Of a DNA stretch of 64,000 bases, positions 12,661 through 20,861 are shown in pieces; position 1 is the stretch's first letter; every line of letters begins with the position of its first letter. Where the stretch lies: the NCBI GenBank assembly GCA_022820945.1, contig JAJEEP010000040.1:62001-126000 (forward strand), written 5' to 3'. The position numbers and the translations under genes were made by a program. The notes below the pieces were generated by a model, which worked only from the letters and a program-made list of their open reading frames with translations, was not told the DNA's origin and did not search any database. The DNA comes from Alphaproteobacteria bacterium (GTDB lineage: Bacteria; Pseudomonadota; Alphaproteobacteria; UBA828).

Positions 12661-13674
12661 ATGCGCATCTACAACTACAAGAAGGGGGCAGCGCGCCGGC
12701 TCGCGGTCGGGGATGACAATGAGCTGGTCGACCCGATCGACGCGCTGGGCGGTCAGCGCAAGCTCACTGCGCGGGACCGCGACGCGCTCGCCGACACGAT
12801 CTCCTTCATCGAATCCGGGGATTGGGGCTTGCACCTCGCGCGCAAGGCAATCCGCGAAAGCCGCGGCAGCGGCAACGGCCGCCGCAGCCTGGCCCGCGCC
12901 ACGCTGTTCGCGCCCGTCGAGCCCGCGGTCATCCTGTGTTCGGGAGAGAACTACTGGGACCATCGGGACGAGAAGCCGGTGGTCGAGGGCAAGGAACCCG
13001 AGTTCTTCATCAAGCTCCAGCAATGCGCCAACGGCCCGTACGACGACATCGTCTACGAGCCGAAGATCACCGGGAAGCTGGACTATGAAACCGAGCTTGC
13101 GATCGTCATCGGCAAGGGCGGGCGCCACATCGCCAAGAGGGATGCGATGAAGCACATATTCGGCTTCACCGTCATGAACGACGTCACGGCCCGGGACCGG
13201 CAGGTCAAGATGCGGCCCGACGGCACCTCGCAATACGCGCTCGGCCCAGGCAAGAACTTCGATACCTCCGCGCCGCTCGGCCCCTGCATCGTCACGACAG
13301 ACGAGCTCGGCAACCCACAGAAGCTGGCGCTCCGCACCTGGGTCAACGACGAGCTGCGCCAGAACAACACCACCGCCATGATGATCTGGAACGTCCGGGA
13401 GCTGGTCCATTTCTTTTCGGGCTTCGTTACGCTCAAACCGGGTTCGGTGATTTCGACGGGCACGCCGGGCGGAACCGCGTGGGGAACCGATCCCGAGCTG
13501 GGCGGGCGCGGTGCCCGGACCGAACGCGAGGACATCGAGCTTGCCGGGGGCTATCTCAAGGTCGGCGATGTGGTCACCAGTGAGATCGAAGGCATCGGCC
13601 GCCTGCGCGCCAGGGTCGTGCGACCCAGGCGTTCGCGGAGAAAGGTCTCGTCCAGAATCAAGCAAAGTCCGTGA
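12661..13674 (+). CDS. Fumarylacetoacetate hydrolase (FAH)-family protein
   Basis: A 337-residue FAH-superfamily protein. The C-terminal catalytic domain starts around LFAPVEPAVILCSGENYWDH. Metal ligands are in LDYETELAIVIG (two Glu) and FGFTVMNDVTARDRQ (Asp), and GSVISTGTPGGTAWG is the usual late motif. Known members hydrolyse acylpyruvates or diketo-acids or isomerise/decarboxylate catechol meta-cleavage products, which would fit an aromatic-ring route next to the monooxygenase subunit (inference). A clear SD (GGGAGGC) precedes the ATG. Gap of 155 bases from the acyl-CoA dehydrogenase suggests its own promoter or a longer operon. Confidence 0.88.
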   Translation: MRIYNYKKGAARRLAVGDDNELVDPIDALGGQRKLTARDRDALADTISFIESGDWGLHLARKAIRESRGSGNGRRSLARATLFAPVEPAVILCSGENYWDHRDEKPVVEGKEPEFFIKLQQCANGPYDDIVYEPKITGKLDYETELAIVIGKGGRHIAKRDAMKHIFGFTVMNDVTARDRQVKMRPDGTSQYALGPGKNFDTSAPLGPCIVTTDELGNPQKLALRTWVNDELRQNNTTAMMIWNVRELVHFFSGFVTLKPGSVISTGTPGGTAWGTDPELGGRGARTEREDIELAGGYLKVGDVVTSEIEGIGRLRARVVRPRRSRRKVSSRIKQSP

Positions 13675-13756
13675 GTTATCGTTCCAATCGGCATCCAACC
13701 TATGGGCCGAGCGACAGCCATGGTCGGCCTGTACCGACCGTGACAAGTGAGAGGAC

Positions 13757-13777
13757 GGGAGAGGGTGCCGCTCTCCC
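13757..13777. terminator. Hairpin between convergent FAH and sirtuin genes
   Basis: A perfect 7-bp stem (GGGAGAG / CTCTCCC) with a 7-nt loop abuts the sirtuin stop codon. A smaller 6-bp hairpin (GGTCGG / CCGACC, 13722-13739) lies just before it. Position between convergent genes suits bidirectional termination; no T tract is seen. Confidence 0.5.
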
Positions 13778-14536
13778 TCAGTTCACATTCGCGGCCTCGC
13801 CCAGGGTCGGGCCGATTTCGCGGTTTATGACGAGGTCGGCGATGCCGTCGAGGTCGGTGGGTTCGCGGTTCAGGATGACGAGGGTGGAGCCGGATTGCTT
13901 GGCGAGCACAGGCAGCCCGGCGGCGGGATAGACGACGAGCGACGAGCCGATGGCGAGGAAGAGGTCGCAGGCAAGCGTCTCGCGCTTCGCGCGCTCCATC
14001 TCGTCCTCCGGCATCGCTTGTCCGAAGGAGATCGTCGCCGTCTTGACCGGCGCTCCGCAGAGCGTGCAGACGGGCGGCACGGAGTCCCTCTCGAACGCCT
14101 CCTTGATCGGAGCAAGCTCGTAGCGGGTCTCGCAGGCAACGCATTTCGCATAGCTACCGTTGCCGTGGAGCTCGATCACCTTCTCCTCCGGCGCGCCCGA
14201 ATCCTGGTGCAGGTTGTCGATGTTCTGGGTGATCACGCTTGAGACCTTGCCGGTTCGGACCAGCTTGGCGACCGCCCGGTGCCCGCGGTTGGGCGTGGCG
14301 TCGACGATGTCCCGGTCGACCAGCAACTTGCGCCGCCAGGCCTCGATGCGCGCCTCCTCGGAGGCGAGGAACTCCTGGTAATAGATCGGCGTGGTCTGCG
14401 ACCAGATGCCGCTCGGGCTGCGGAAGTCCGGGATGCCCGACTCTGTCGATATCCCGGCGCCGGTAAAGACGACCGCCCGGCGCGCGTCCGCGATCATCCC
14501 GGCGAGGCGCTCGATATCGGCGCGGGCGTCCTCCAT
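13778..14536 (-). CDS. cobB: Sir2-family NAD-dependent protein deacylase
   Basis: A 252-residue sirtuin. NAD-binding motifs are VVFTGAGISTESGIPDFRS and ITQNIDNLHQDSG; the catalytic histidine is in ELHGNGSYAKC. The zinc site is two CxxC pairs (CVACE and CTLCG), and GSSLVVYPAAGLP completes the Rossmann domain. Sirtuins remove acyl groups from lysines, for instance restoring acyl-CoA synthetase activity, which suits a window full of acyl-CoA enzymes (inference). The length is typical of bacterial class II/III or U members. Confidence 0.94.
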   Translation of the reverse strand: MEDARADIERLAGMIADARRAVVFTGAGISTESGIPDFRSPSGIWSQTTPIYYQEFLASEEARIEAWRRKLLVDRDIVDATPNRGHRAVAKLVRTGKVSSVITQNIDNLHQDSGAPEEKVIELHGNGSYAKCVACETRYELAPIKEAFERDSVPPVCTLCGAPVKTATISFGQAMPEDEMERAKRETLACDLFLAIGSSLVVYPAAGLPVLAKQSGSTLVILNREPTDLDGIADLVINREIGPTLGEAANVN

Positions 14537-14703
14537 CTCAGCCGCGCTCCGGGGCAGCCACGTCTCAGTCTCCCTCAGTGCTATCGTCGGTCACGCGCTC
14601 AAGGAGGTCCAACTGGCAGGTCTCGTCAAGACCGGCATCAACTTCGGAATGATCGGCCTACCCCATTGAGTAGTCCAGTTTCAAAGTTGGTTGCGGCCTG
14701 TCG

Positions 14704-14726
14704 CCCGTCCGCCAAAGGCGGACGGG
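14704..14726 (-). terminator. Strong hairpin after the proline-iminopeptidase-like gene
   Basis: A perfect 10-bp GC-rich stem (CCCGTCCGCC / GGCGGACGGG) closed by AAA, two bases after the stop of the minus-strand hydrolase. It probably ends or protects that transcript; there is no T tract. Confidence 0.6.
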
Positions 14727-14728
14727 GT

Positions 14729-15592
14729 CTACCTGTGCTTCTCGAGGAAGGCGCCGACGGCGGCGTGGTAGCCCTCGGGGTTCTCCCAGAACGGCATGTG
14801 GGCACAGCCGGGGAAGAACGCGTACTCCGAGTTCGGCAGGTATTGGCAGGAGACGGCGCAAAGCTCCGGCAGGATGTAGTCGTGCTCGCTGGCGACGACC
14901 AGCACGGGCGTCGTCACGCGGTGCAGGTCGCCCACGCGGTCGAACCACCGCAGCGTGCCGGTGCAGTTGAAGAGGTGCGGGCCGAACATGCGCCGGAGCG
15001 GGCCGTAGCCGATGTCGCCGAGGGACTTCTGCACCGGCTCGGGCCACGTTCCCATCCGGCACATGTGCCGGTAGAGCAGCATGGTCACGGCCGCCTGATA
15101 TTCCGGGTGTTCGGTGGTGCCCTCGGATTCGCGCCGCGCCATCATGCGCACCGTCTCGTCGCCGAGGTTCTGCTTGCAGCGGACGAAGCCCTGCTGCACC
15201 TCGCGAAAGTCGTAGGCGATGCTGCTTGAGACGAAGCATTTCACGGTGTCCGGGTGGGCGAGGCAGTATTCTAGGCCGAGCATGCCGCCCCATGAGTTGC
15301 CGACCACGGCGATGCGGCCGAGGCCGAGGGCGTTGCGCACCGTCTCCATCTCCTCCACGTAGCGCTCCACGGTCCAGAGCGAATCGTCGTCCGGCCTGTC
15401 GGACTCGCCGCAGCCGAGCTGGTCCCACGAGACGACGCGGTAGCCCTGCGCGGCGTAGCAGAGATGGGCATCGCGCACGTAATTCGAGGGCACGCCAGGC
15501 CCACCGTGGACCACCAGAATCACGTCGTCGCCCTCGCCTTCGCTGAAGGCGGTCACCGTGTGGTCGCCAACGCGCACCCGAATTCGCTCCAT
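14729..15592 (-). CDS. Proline iminopeptidase-family alpha/beta hydrolase
   Basis: A 287-residue alpha/beta hydrolase with the HGGPG oxyanion motif, the nucleophile elbow GNSWGG (Ser), an acid in VVASEHDYILPE and the catalytic histidine in GCAHMPFWENPE. HGGPG plus WDQLGCGESD mark the S33 proline iminopeptidase-like group, whose members also include amide, lactone and ester hydrolases. A full lid region is present. It is divergent from the small hydrolase at 15660. Substrate not determinable; position near the M20 amidohydrolase suggests amide turnover. Confidence 0.9.
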   Translation of the reverse strand: MERIRVRVGDHTVTAFSEGEGDDVILVVHGGPGVPSNYVRDAHLCYAAQGYRVVSWDQLGCGESDRPDDDSLWTVERYVEEMETVRNALGLGRIAVVGNSWGGMLGLEYCLAHPDTVKCFVSSSIAYDFREVQQGFVRCKQNLGDETVRMMARRESEGTTEHPEYQAAVTMLLYRHMCRMGTWPEPVQKSLGDIGYGPLRRMFGPHLFNCTGTLRWFDRVGDLHRVTTPVLVVASEHDYILPELCAVSCQYLPNSEYAFFPGCAHMPFWENPEGYHAAVGAFLEKHR

Positions 15593-15659
15593 TTCGCTCT
15601 CCCCGTCCGCTGTTGCGGCAACCCTGTGCTACGTTCGGCACGGGCAAGAGAAGCTGGCC

Positions 15660-16187
15660 GTGCGCGCAGCGTTCATCGATATCGACGGTACCCGCACACG
15701 CTATCTTTACGAAGGCGATGCAGGCGACACCCTGCCTCTCATCCACGGTTTCGGGCTGAGCGCCGACATCTGGGCGCACGTGCTCGACCCGCTGGCGGCG
15801 CACTTCTCCGTGTACGCGCCCGACATCCTCGGCCACGGCTTCACCGACGTCAAAGACCCGGGCGCGGACTCCGCGCCGCTCGAGATGACCCGGCACCACG
15901 AAGGCTTCATGGACGCGGTGGGGGTCGAGCGCTACGCCGTGCTCGGCAGCTCGCTCGGCGGTCTGCTGGCGCCGCTAATCTATGCCGCGCGGCCCGAGAC
16001 CATCGCGGTGCCAACGCTCTTCCTCAGCGGTCGGCAGGACATCCGCGCGCCCATCGAGGTGATCGAGGAGAATTATCGGCGCGTTCCCGGTGCGGCGCTC
16101 AGCGTGTTCGAGGAGTGCGGTCACCTGCCCGAGGTAGAGCACCCCGAGAAATTCGTGGAGACCGTGATCGAATTTCTTCGGAGGTGA
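15660..16187 (+). CDS. Short alpha/beta hydrolase lacking the lid domain
   Basis: A protein of about 175 residues starting at a GTG (VRAAFIDIDGTRTRYLYEG). Core strands, IHGFGLSADIW, the nucleophile elbow LGSSLGGLLAPLIYAA, the acid in TLFLSGRQDIRAP and the histidine in ECGHLPEVEHPE are all visible, so the triad is complete. However, the sequence jumps from just after the nucleophile helix straight to the acid strand, missing the roughly 80-100 residues (lid and neighbouring strand) present in normal 260-280-residue relatives. The frame is intact. It could be an in-frame deletion derivative or a genuine minimal hydrolase. An upstream ATG at 15558 would overlap the divergent gene and is less likely. 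Confidence 0.75.
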   Translation: MRAAFIDIDGTRTRYLYEGDAGDTLPLIHGFGLSADIWAHVLDPLAAHFSVYAPDILGHGFTDVKDPGADSAPLEMTRHHEGFMDAVGVERYAVLGSSLGGLLAPLIYAARPETIAVPTLFLSGRQDIRAPIEVIEENYRRVPGAALSVFEECGHLPEVEHPEKFVETVIEFLRR

Positions 16188-16412
16188 CCCCGCAGCATGG
16201 TGCGGTGCAAAGCACGCGCCGGTTGCGTCAGCATCGCGCCATGCAGTGTGCAAACGAGCAAGCCGCGCAGGACGCCGACCGTCCCGCAGAATCCCACTTT
16301 GTCCCGCTTCCGCTTCAAGCCCCGCCCGCCTCGTGCGTGCTGCCCCATCTGGACCCTGCGCAGCCACGTGGCCATACTGGCGAAGCGCTGCCAGGGAGAA
16401 GGAGCCTCATCC

Positions 16413-17549
16413 ATGCCGTCGATTCCGTCCGCCTTGGACATCACCCGCGACATCGTCCGCATGGACACCCGCAATCCTCCTGGCCGCGAGGTGGAGTGCG
16501 CCCATTACCTGGGCGACATGCTGAGTGCGGCGGGGATCGAGGTCTCCTACTACGAGTTTGCGCCGGAGCGGACCAGCCTAGTGGCGGTGCTGCGGGGCGA
16601 AGGCGGGAACGGCAAGAAGCCGCTCTGCTTCGGTGGGCATATCGACGTGGTGCCGCTAGGCGCCAAGGAGTGGTCTGTCGATCCCTTCGGCGCGGACATC
16701 GTGGACGGCAAGCTCTTCGGCCGCGGCACCACGGACATGAAGGCCGGGATCTCCGCCTTCGTCCATGTCGCGCTCAAGCTTGCGGCCGAGGACAAGCGCG
16801 GCTCGGCGGACATGGTGATGGCGATTTGCGCAGGTGAGGAGACCGGCTGCGAAGGCTCCTACCACCTGGCCGAGATCGGCGCGCTGGGCGAGGCAGGCGC
16901 CATCGTCATTGCCGAGCCGACCTCGAACTATCCCAACCTCGGTCACAAGGGCGCGCTTTGGCTCAGAGTGGAGACCGAGGGCATCACCTCCCACGGATCG
17001 ATGCCGGAGCATGGCGACAATGCGATCTACAAGGCGGCGCGCTCGGTAACCAAGCTCGAGGAGTTCGATTTCAACGTGATGCCCCACGAGCTGCTCGGCC
17101 GGTCGACGCTGAACGTCGGCACCATGCAGGGCGGGCTCAACCTAAACTCGGTGCCGGACCACGCCGAGTTCACCATCGACATCAGGACACTGCCCGAACA
17201 GAACCACGCGGAGATTTTCTCAGGCCTGGAGGGGTATCTCGGCGACGAGAACAAGATCGCCCGCGTCGTCGATTGCGGTGGCGTGCACACCCCGCACACC
17301 CATCCCTGGATGCAGGAGATCTACGAGGTGATGGAGCGGGTCCTCGGCGAGAAGATCGAGCCGCGCGGGGCGCCCTACTTCACCGACGCTTCGGCGCTGA
17401 CGCCGGCGTACGGCCGCCCGCCGACCGTCATTCTCGGGCCGGGCGAGATGCATATGGCGCACCAGACGGACGAATACTGCCCCGTGGCGCACGTCGAGCA
17501 GGCGGCGGAGGTTTACGAGATTCTGGCCCGCAGCTGGTGCGGCTACTGA
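16413..17549 (+). CDS. M20-family metallopeptidase/amidohydrolase (ArgE/DapE-like)
   Basis: A 378-residue zinc hydrolase of the ArgE/DapE/carboxypeptidase G2 group. Metal-site motifs: CFGGHIDVVPLG (His and following Asp), FGRGTTDMKAGISAF (bridging Asp), ICAGEETGCEGS (catalytic Glu and ligand Glu) and the late MHMAHQTDEYCP histidine. The dimerisation domain is in the middle. Start chosen at ATG 16413, preceded by AGGGAGAAGGAG; the frame is open further upstream but with no homology. Family members deacylate or decarbamoylate amino acids. The next gene is a hydantoin-type racemase, which makes N-carbamoyl or N-acyl amino acid hydrolysis a reasonable inference. Confidence 0.9.
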   Translation: MPSIPSALDITRDIVRMDTRNPPGREVECAHYLGDMLSAAGIEVSYYEFAPERTSLVAVLRGEGGNGKKPLCFGGHIDVVPLGAKEWSVDPFGADIVDGKLFGRGTTDMKAGISAFVHVALKLAAEDKRGSADMVMAICAGEETGCEGSYHLAEIGALGEAGAIVIAEPTSNYPNLGHKGALWLRVETEGITSHGSMPEHGDNAIYKAARSVTKLEEFDFNVMPHELLGRSTLNVGTMQGGLNLNSVPDHAEFTIDIRTLPEQNHAEIFSGLEGYLGDENKIARVVDCGGVHTPHTHPWMQEIYEVMERVLGEKIEPRGAPYFTDASALTPAYGRPPTVILGPGEMHMAHQTDEYCPVAHVEQAAEVYEILARSWCGY

Positions 17550-17675
17550 GCGGGGCCGGGGTCCGCGGACAGAGCCATCTGTGGACTCGGGCGCAGGCGC
17601 GGTTGTACGCTTTCGAATAGGGATACGGCAGCGCGGGCCGCGAGCGGCCGTGGCTGCGATGGGGAGGAAACCACC

Positions 17676-18434
17676 ATGAAGATCATGATCATCAACCCCA
17701 ACTCGTCGCAGGACATGACCGACGCCGATGCCGTGGCCGGGCGCTCGGTCGCGCGGGAAGGCACCGAGGTCGTGGCGGTGACGCCGGACTACGCGCCGGC
17801 CTCGATCGAATCCTTCTACGACGAGTATCTGTGCGTGCCGGGCATCCTCAACGAGATCCGCAAGGGCGACCAACAGGGCTTCGACGCGTACATCATCGCC
17901 TGCTACGGCGACCCCGGCCTGCATGCCGCGCGCGAGATGACCGACAAACCGGTCATCGGCATTGCGGAAGCCTCGCTTTACCTGGCCTGCCAGCTCGCGG
18001 CGCGCGTCGCGATCGTCACCATCATCCCGCGCTTCCGGGTGCCGGTTGAGGACATGGTCGCGGGCTACGGGCTCAGCCACCGGGTGAGCGTGCGCACGTC
18101 GCCGGTCTACGTGCTTGACGTGGAGCAGGACTACGAGGGCTCGCTCGAGAAGCTGCGGCAGGAATGTTATCGCGCCCGCGACGAGGACGACGCCGAGGCG
18201 ATCTGCCTGGGCTGCGCCGGCTTCGCGGAGTTCGCCGACGGGCTGGAAGCGGAGCTCGGCATCCCGGTGCTCGACGGGGTGGTGTGCGCCACCAAGATGG
18301 CCGAGAGCATCGTCGAGATCGGGCGCAAGACCAGCAAGTGGAAGACCTACAGGTTCCCGGAGCAAAAATCCTTCACCGGGATGCTGCATCCATTCAGCAC
18401 CGAGGCTCCGGCCGGGAGAGCCGCAGCCGAGTAA
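17676..18434 (+). CDS. Aspartate/glutamate/hydantoin racemase family protein
   Basis: A 252-residue cofactor-independent racemase-fold protein. It starts with MKIMIINPNSS, the signature of hydantoin racemases. The two catalytic cysteines are visible in IIACYGDPGLHAA and ICLGCAGFAEFAD. Related enzymes include hydantoin racemase, Asp/Glu racemase and maleate isomerase; the INPNSS start and two CxxG-like sites favour hydantoin/allantoin racemase. A good SD (GGGGAGG) precedes the ATG. It follows an M20 amidohydrolase and lies 10 kb before the HyuAB hydantoinase-type pair, so a joint role in cyclic ureide use is inferred. Confidence 0.85.
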   Translation: MKIMIINPNSSQDMTDADAVAGRSVAREGTEVVAVTPDYAPASIESFYDEYLCVPGILNEIRKGDQQGFDAYIIACYGDPGLHAAREMTDKPVIGIAEASLYLACQLAARVAIVTIIPRFRVPVEDMVAGYGLSHRVSVRTSPVYVLDVEQDYEGSLEKLRQECYRARDEDDAEAICLGCAGFAEFADGLEAELGIPVLDGVVCATKMAESIVEIGRKTSKWKTYRFPEQKSFTGMLHPFSTEAPAGRAAAE

Positions 18435-18497
18435 CCACCGGCTGCCCGGCACCGTCCGGGCGGCGCCACCGTACCAGGGAGGCAAAGGGAGGCCGAA

Positions 18498-19802
18498 ATG
18501 GACAGCGGACACCTTGACAAGAGGCACGAGAAGTTCTGCGACGACGCAGAGACACGCTCACGCACGGCAGCGGGGCTCGACCGGCGCGAGTTCATGGCGG
18601 CGGCGGGCGCCACGGCGGTTGTCGCCGCGGCGGGCCTGGCGGCGACCGAGGCCGAGGCCGCGTTCTCCGAACGGGTCGCCGGCATCACCCAGGATGAGCC
18701 GATGCAGCTCATCGGCACAGGGGTCTCGGCCCAGGAGCGCTTCTTCAAGAAGTTTGAGGAGGTGAGCGGCGGGCTCCAGGTGACCGGCCAGGTCGCGAGC
18801 CTCGCCGATTCGGTCCAGAAGTGGATCACCGGCGGCTACGAGACCTTCTCGATGATCGAGACCAACGCCTTCCGCGTGCCGGCGCTTCGGGAGGCGGAGA
18901 CGATTTCGCCGATCCCGGCGGAGAAGATCACCAACTGGGAGTTCGCGGACACGCTCTTTACGGACCCCGCTCACGTCGGCGCCGACCACACCAGCGGCTG
19001 GCCGGTGGCGATGGTCTATTGGGACGACAGCCGTACCTCGTTCGGGATGCTGCCGCAGATTTACAACATGGATGCGCTCGGCATCCTCCCGCACAAGTTC
19101 GCCGAATCCCAGCCGGACCGGCTCATACCGGACACGCTCGGCGTGCTCTACGAAGGCCAGTGGCGCGACGTGGACGTGCGGGGCAAGGTCTCGATCCAGA
19201 ACGAGGACCTGATCGGCCCGCCGCGCTGCGCGAGCTACCTCGTGAAAAACCGCAAGATGGACCCGGTCGCGGTGGGCTATGGCGATCTCGAGCCGGACGA
19301 GCTCAAGAACGTCATCGACTTCCTGATCGGCGCCAAGCAGGACGGTGTCTTCCGCGCGCTCTGGACCAACTACGGCGAGGCCGTGAACCTGCTCGCTTCG
19401 GAGGAGGTGTGGGGCATCGACTGCTGGAACCCGGTGATCGAGGATGTGAAGAAGCGCGGCATCCCGTGCCACTATGTCGACGTCTGGGAGGGCACCGGCG
19501 CCTGGTATTACGGCATGTGCCTCTCCAGCGAGGCGCCGCAGCCGGAGGTCGCCATGGCCTACATGGACTGGTGCCTCGAAGGCTGGCGCGGCGCGGCCGA
19601 TGCCGAGCAGGGCTACTACTCGCCGACCCCGGACACCGCGCGGAACTACATGACCGAGGACGCGTGGCTGAAGTGGTACGAGGGCCGCGGGCGCGACACC
19701 GGACCCAAGCTCCGGCGCCAGTCGAACATCGCCTACTGGATGATCTGGCCGCGCAACATCACCCTCTTCATCAAGGAGTGGAACCGCTTCCTCGCCGCTT
19801 GA
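18498..19802 (+). CDS. Tat-exported ABC solute-binding protein (family 1/polyamine-like), orphan
   Basis: A 434-residue extracellular solute-binding protein. The N-terminus carries a twin-arginine signal (DRREFMAAAG then an alanine-rich hydrophobic stretch ending AATEAEAAF, about residues 28-57). The body has the two-lobed type II pattern seen in spermidine/putrescine and iron-type binding proteins (YNMDALGILPHKF, YPEVAMAYMDWCLEGW-like C-terminal segment, YSPTPDTARNYM). No permease or ATPase of the matching family is adjacent; the next ABC genes are BMP-type and on the other strand. Tat export implies folding in the cytoplasm or a bound cofactor/metal. It may serve permeases elsewhere. Confidence 0.85.
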   Translation: MDSGHLDKRHEKFCDDAETRSRTAAGLDRREFMAAAGATAVVAAAGLAATEAEAAFSERVAGITQDEPMQLIGTGVSAQERFFKKFEEVSGGLQVTGQVASLADSVQKWITGGYETFSMIETNAFRVPALREAETISPIPAEKITNWEFADTLFTDPAHVGADHTSGWPVAMVYWDDSRTSFGMLPQIYNMDALGILPHKFAESQPDRLIPDTLGVLYEGQWRDVDVRGKVSIQNEDLIGPPRCASYLVKNRKMDPVAVGYGDLEPDELKNVIDFLIGAKQDGVFRALWTNYGEAVNLLASEEVWGIDCWNPVIEDVKKRGIPCHYVDVWEGTGAWYYGMCLSSEAPQPEVAMAYMDWCLEGWRGAADAEQGYYSPTPDTARNYMTEDAWLKWYEGRGRDTGPKLRRQSNIAYWMIWPRNITLFIKEWNRFLAA

Positions 19803-19817
19803 GGAAACATTCTCGTA

Positions 19818-19849
19818 GCCCCGCCGGCGCAGAAGCGTGCCGGCGGGGC
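19818..19849. terminator. GC-rich terminator-like hairpin between convergent genes
   Basis: A perfect 11-bp stem (GCCCCGCCGGC / GCCGGCGGGGC) with a 10-nt loop, 15 bases after the solute-binding protein stop and before the convergent permease gene. Probably a bidirectional terminator; T tract absent. Confidence 0.65.
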
Positions 19850-19929
19850 GGCACTCAGACGTTCGACCGATCCTGGGCTGGGCCGTGTAGCCCGGTTGCG
19901 TGGCAGAGTGCGTGAGCGGCGCCGATCGC

Positions 19930-20859
19930 TTATCGCCGATCCTCGCGAACGTAGGGCAGGCCAAGCGCGCCGGGTGCGCCCGAGCCGGTGCGTGAAACGA
20001 GACCGACGTACGTGAGGACGGCGAGCGTCACCAGATAGGGCATCATCAACAGAAGATACTGCGGTACCGCTAATCCAACCGCCTGAATGCGTGGGATCAG
20101 CGCCTCGATTCCGCCGAACAGCAGTGCGCCCAGCACGGCGCGTCCCGGCCGCCAGCGCGCAAAGATGACCAGAGCGACGGCGATCCAGCCGCGACCGTGG
20201 GTCATGTCCTCGACCCAGATCTTGGACGCCGCGAGCGCCAGATATCCTCCCGCAAGTCCCACCAGCGCGCCGCCCGTGACCACGGCGCCGAAGCGCATGA
20301 GGTCGATGCTGACACCAGCGGCATCCGCAGCCTGCGGGTTCTCGCCGACGGCGCGCAGCTTCATTCCCGGGATGCTGCGGTGAAGAAAGCGCCAGACGAA
20401 ATAGACGATGGGGATGCTCGCGTAGACCATCAGGTCCTGGCTGAACACGATCTTGCCGAGCACAGGGATGGTCGACAGCACCCCCATGTCTACCTTGGTG
20501 AAGCCTTCGACCGCCCGCTCGGTCCAGGGATTGCCGATGAGGCCCGTGAGGCCGGAGGCAAAGAAGACGATGGCGATGCCCGCCACGACCTGGTTCAGGC
20601 GCATCGTCACGACCATGAAGGCGAAGAGCGCCGAGACCACGAGGCCCGCGGCGATGGCCCCGAGGGTTCCGAGCGCGAGGATATTGCCGCTCTCGATATA
20701 GACGACCACGCCCGCAAAGGCGCCAACGAGCATGATCCCCTCGGCACCGAGATTCATGACGCCTGCACGTTCGTTGATGATGAGCCCGATGGACGCCAGC
20801 ATCAGCGGCACGGCGAAGACCGGCGTGAACGCGATCCAGTTGACGATGAAGTCCACCAT
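19930..20859 (-). CDS. BMP-type ABC transporter permease (second, NupQ/YufQ-like)
   Basis: A 309-residue membrane protein with 8-10 hydrophobic segments of the BPD_transp_2 family used by nucleoside/purine-type importers. Family marks: PLMLASIGLIINERAGVMNLGAEG at the N-terminus (split here), LKLRAVGENPQAADAAG for the ATPase-coupling loop and GRGWIAVALVIFARWRPG. It is the last gene of the operon BMP-ATPase-permease-permease, 2 bases after the preceding permease. Known relatives move nucleosides or purines; substrate here is unknown. Confidence 0.92.
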   Translation of the reverse strand: MVDFIVNWIAFTPVFAVPLMLASIGLIINERAGVMNLGAEGIMLVGAFAGVVVYIESGNILALGTLGAIAAGLVVSALFAFMVVTMRLNQVVAGIAIVFFASGLTGLIGNPWTERAVEGFTKVDMGVLSTIPVLGKIVFSQDLMVYASIPIVYFVWRFLHRSIPGMKLRAVGENPQAADAAGVSIDLMRFGAVVTGGALVGLAGGYLALAASKIWVEDMTHGRGWIAVALVIFARWRPGRAVLGALLFGGIEALIPRIQAVGLAVPQYLLLMMPYLVTLAVLTYVGLVSRTGSGAPGALGLPYVREDRR

Positions 20860-20861
20860 GC

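Noticed and set aside
14570..14668. Short open frame ending in GHALKEVQLAGLVKTGINFG
   Set aside because: Looks protein-like but has no start of its own with SD and overlaps the sirtuin start antisense; kept only as possible debris.
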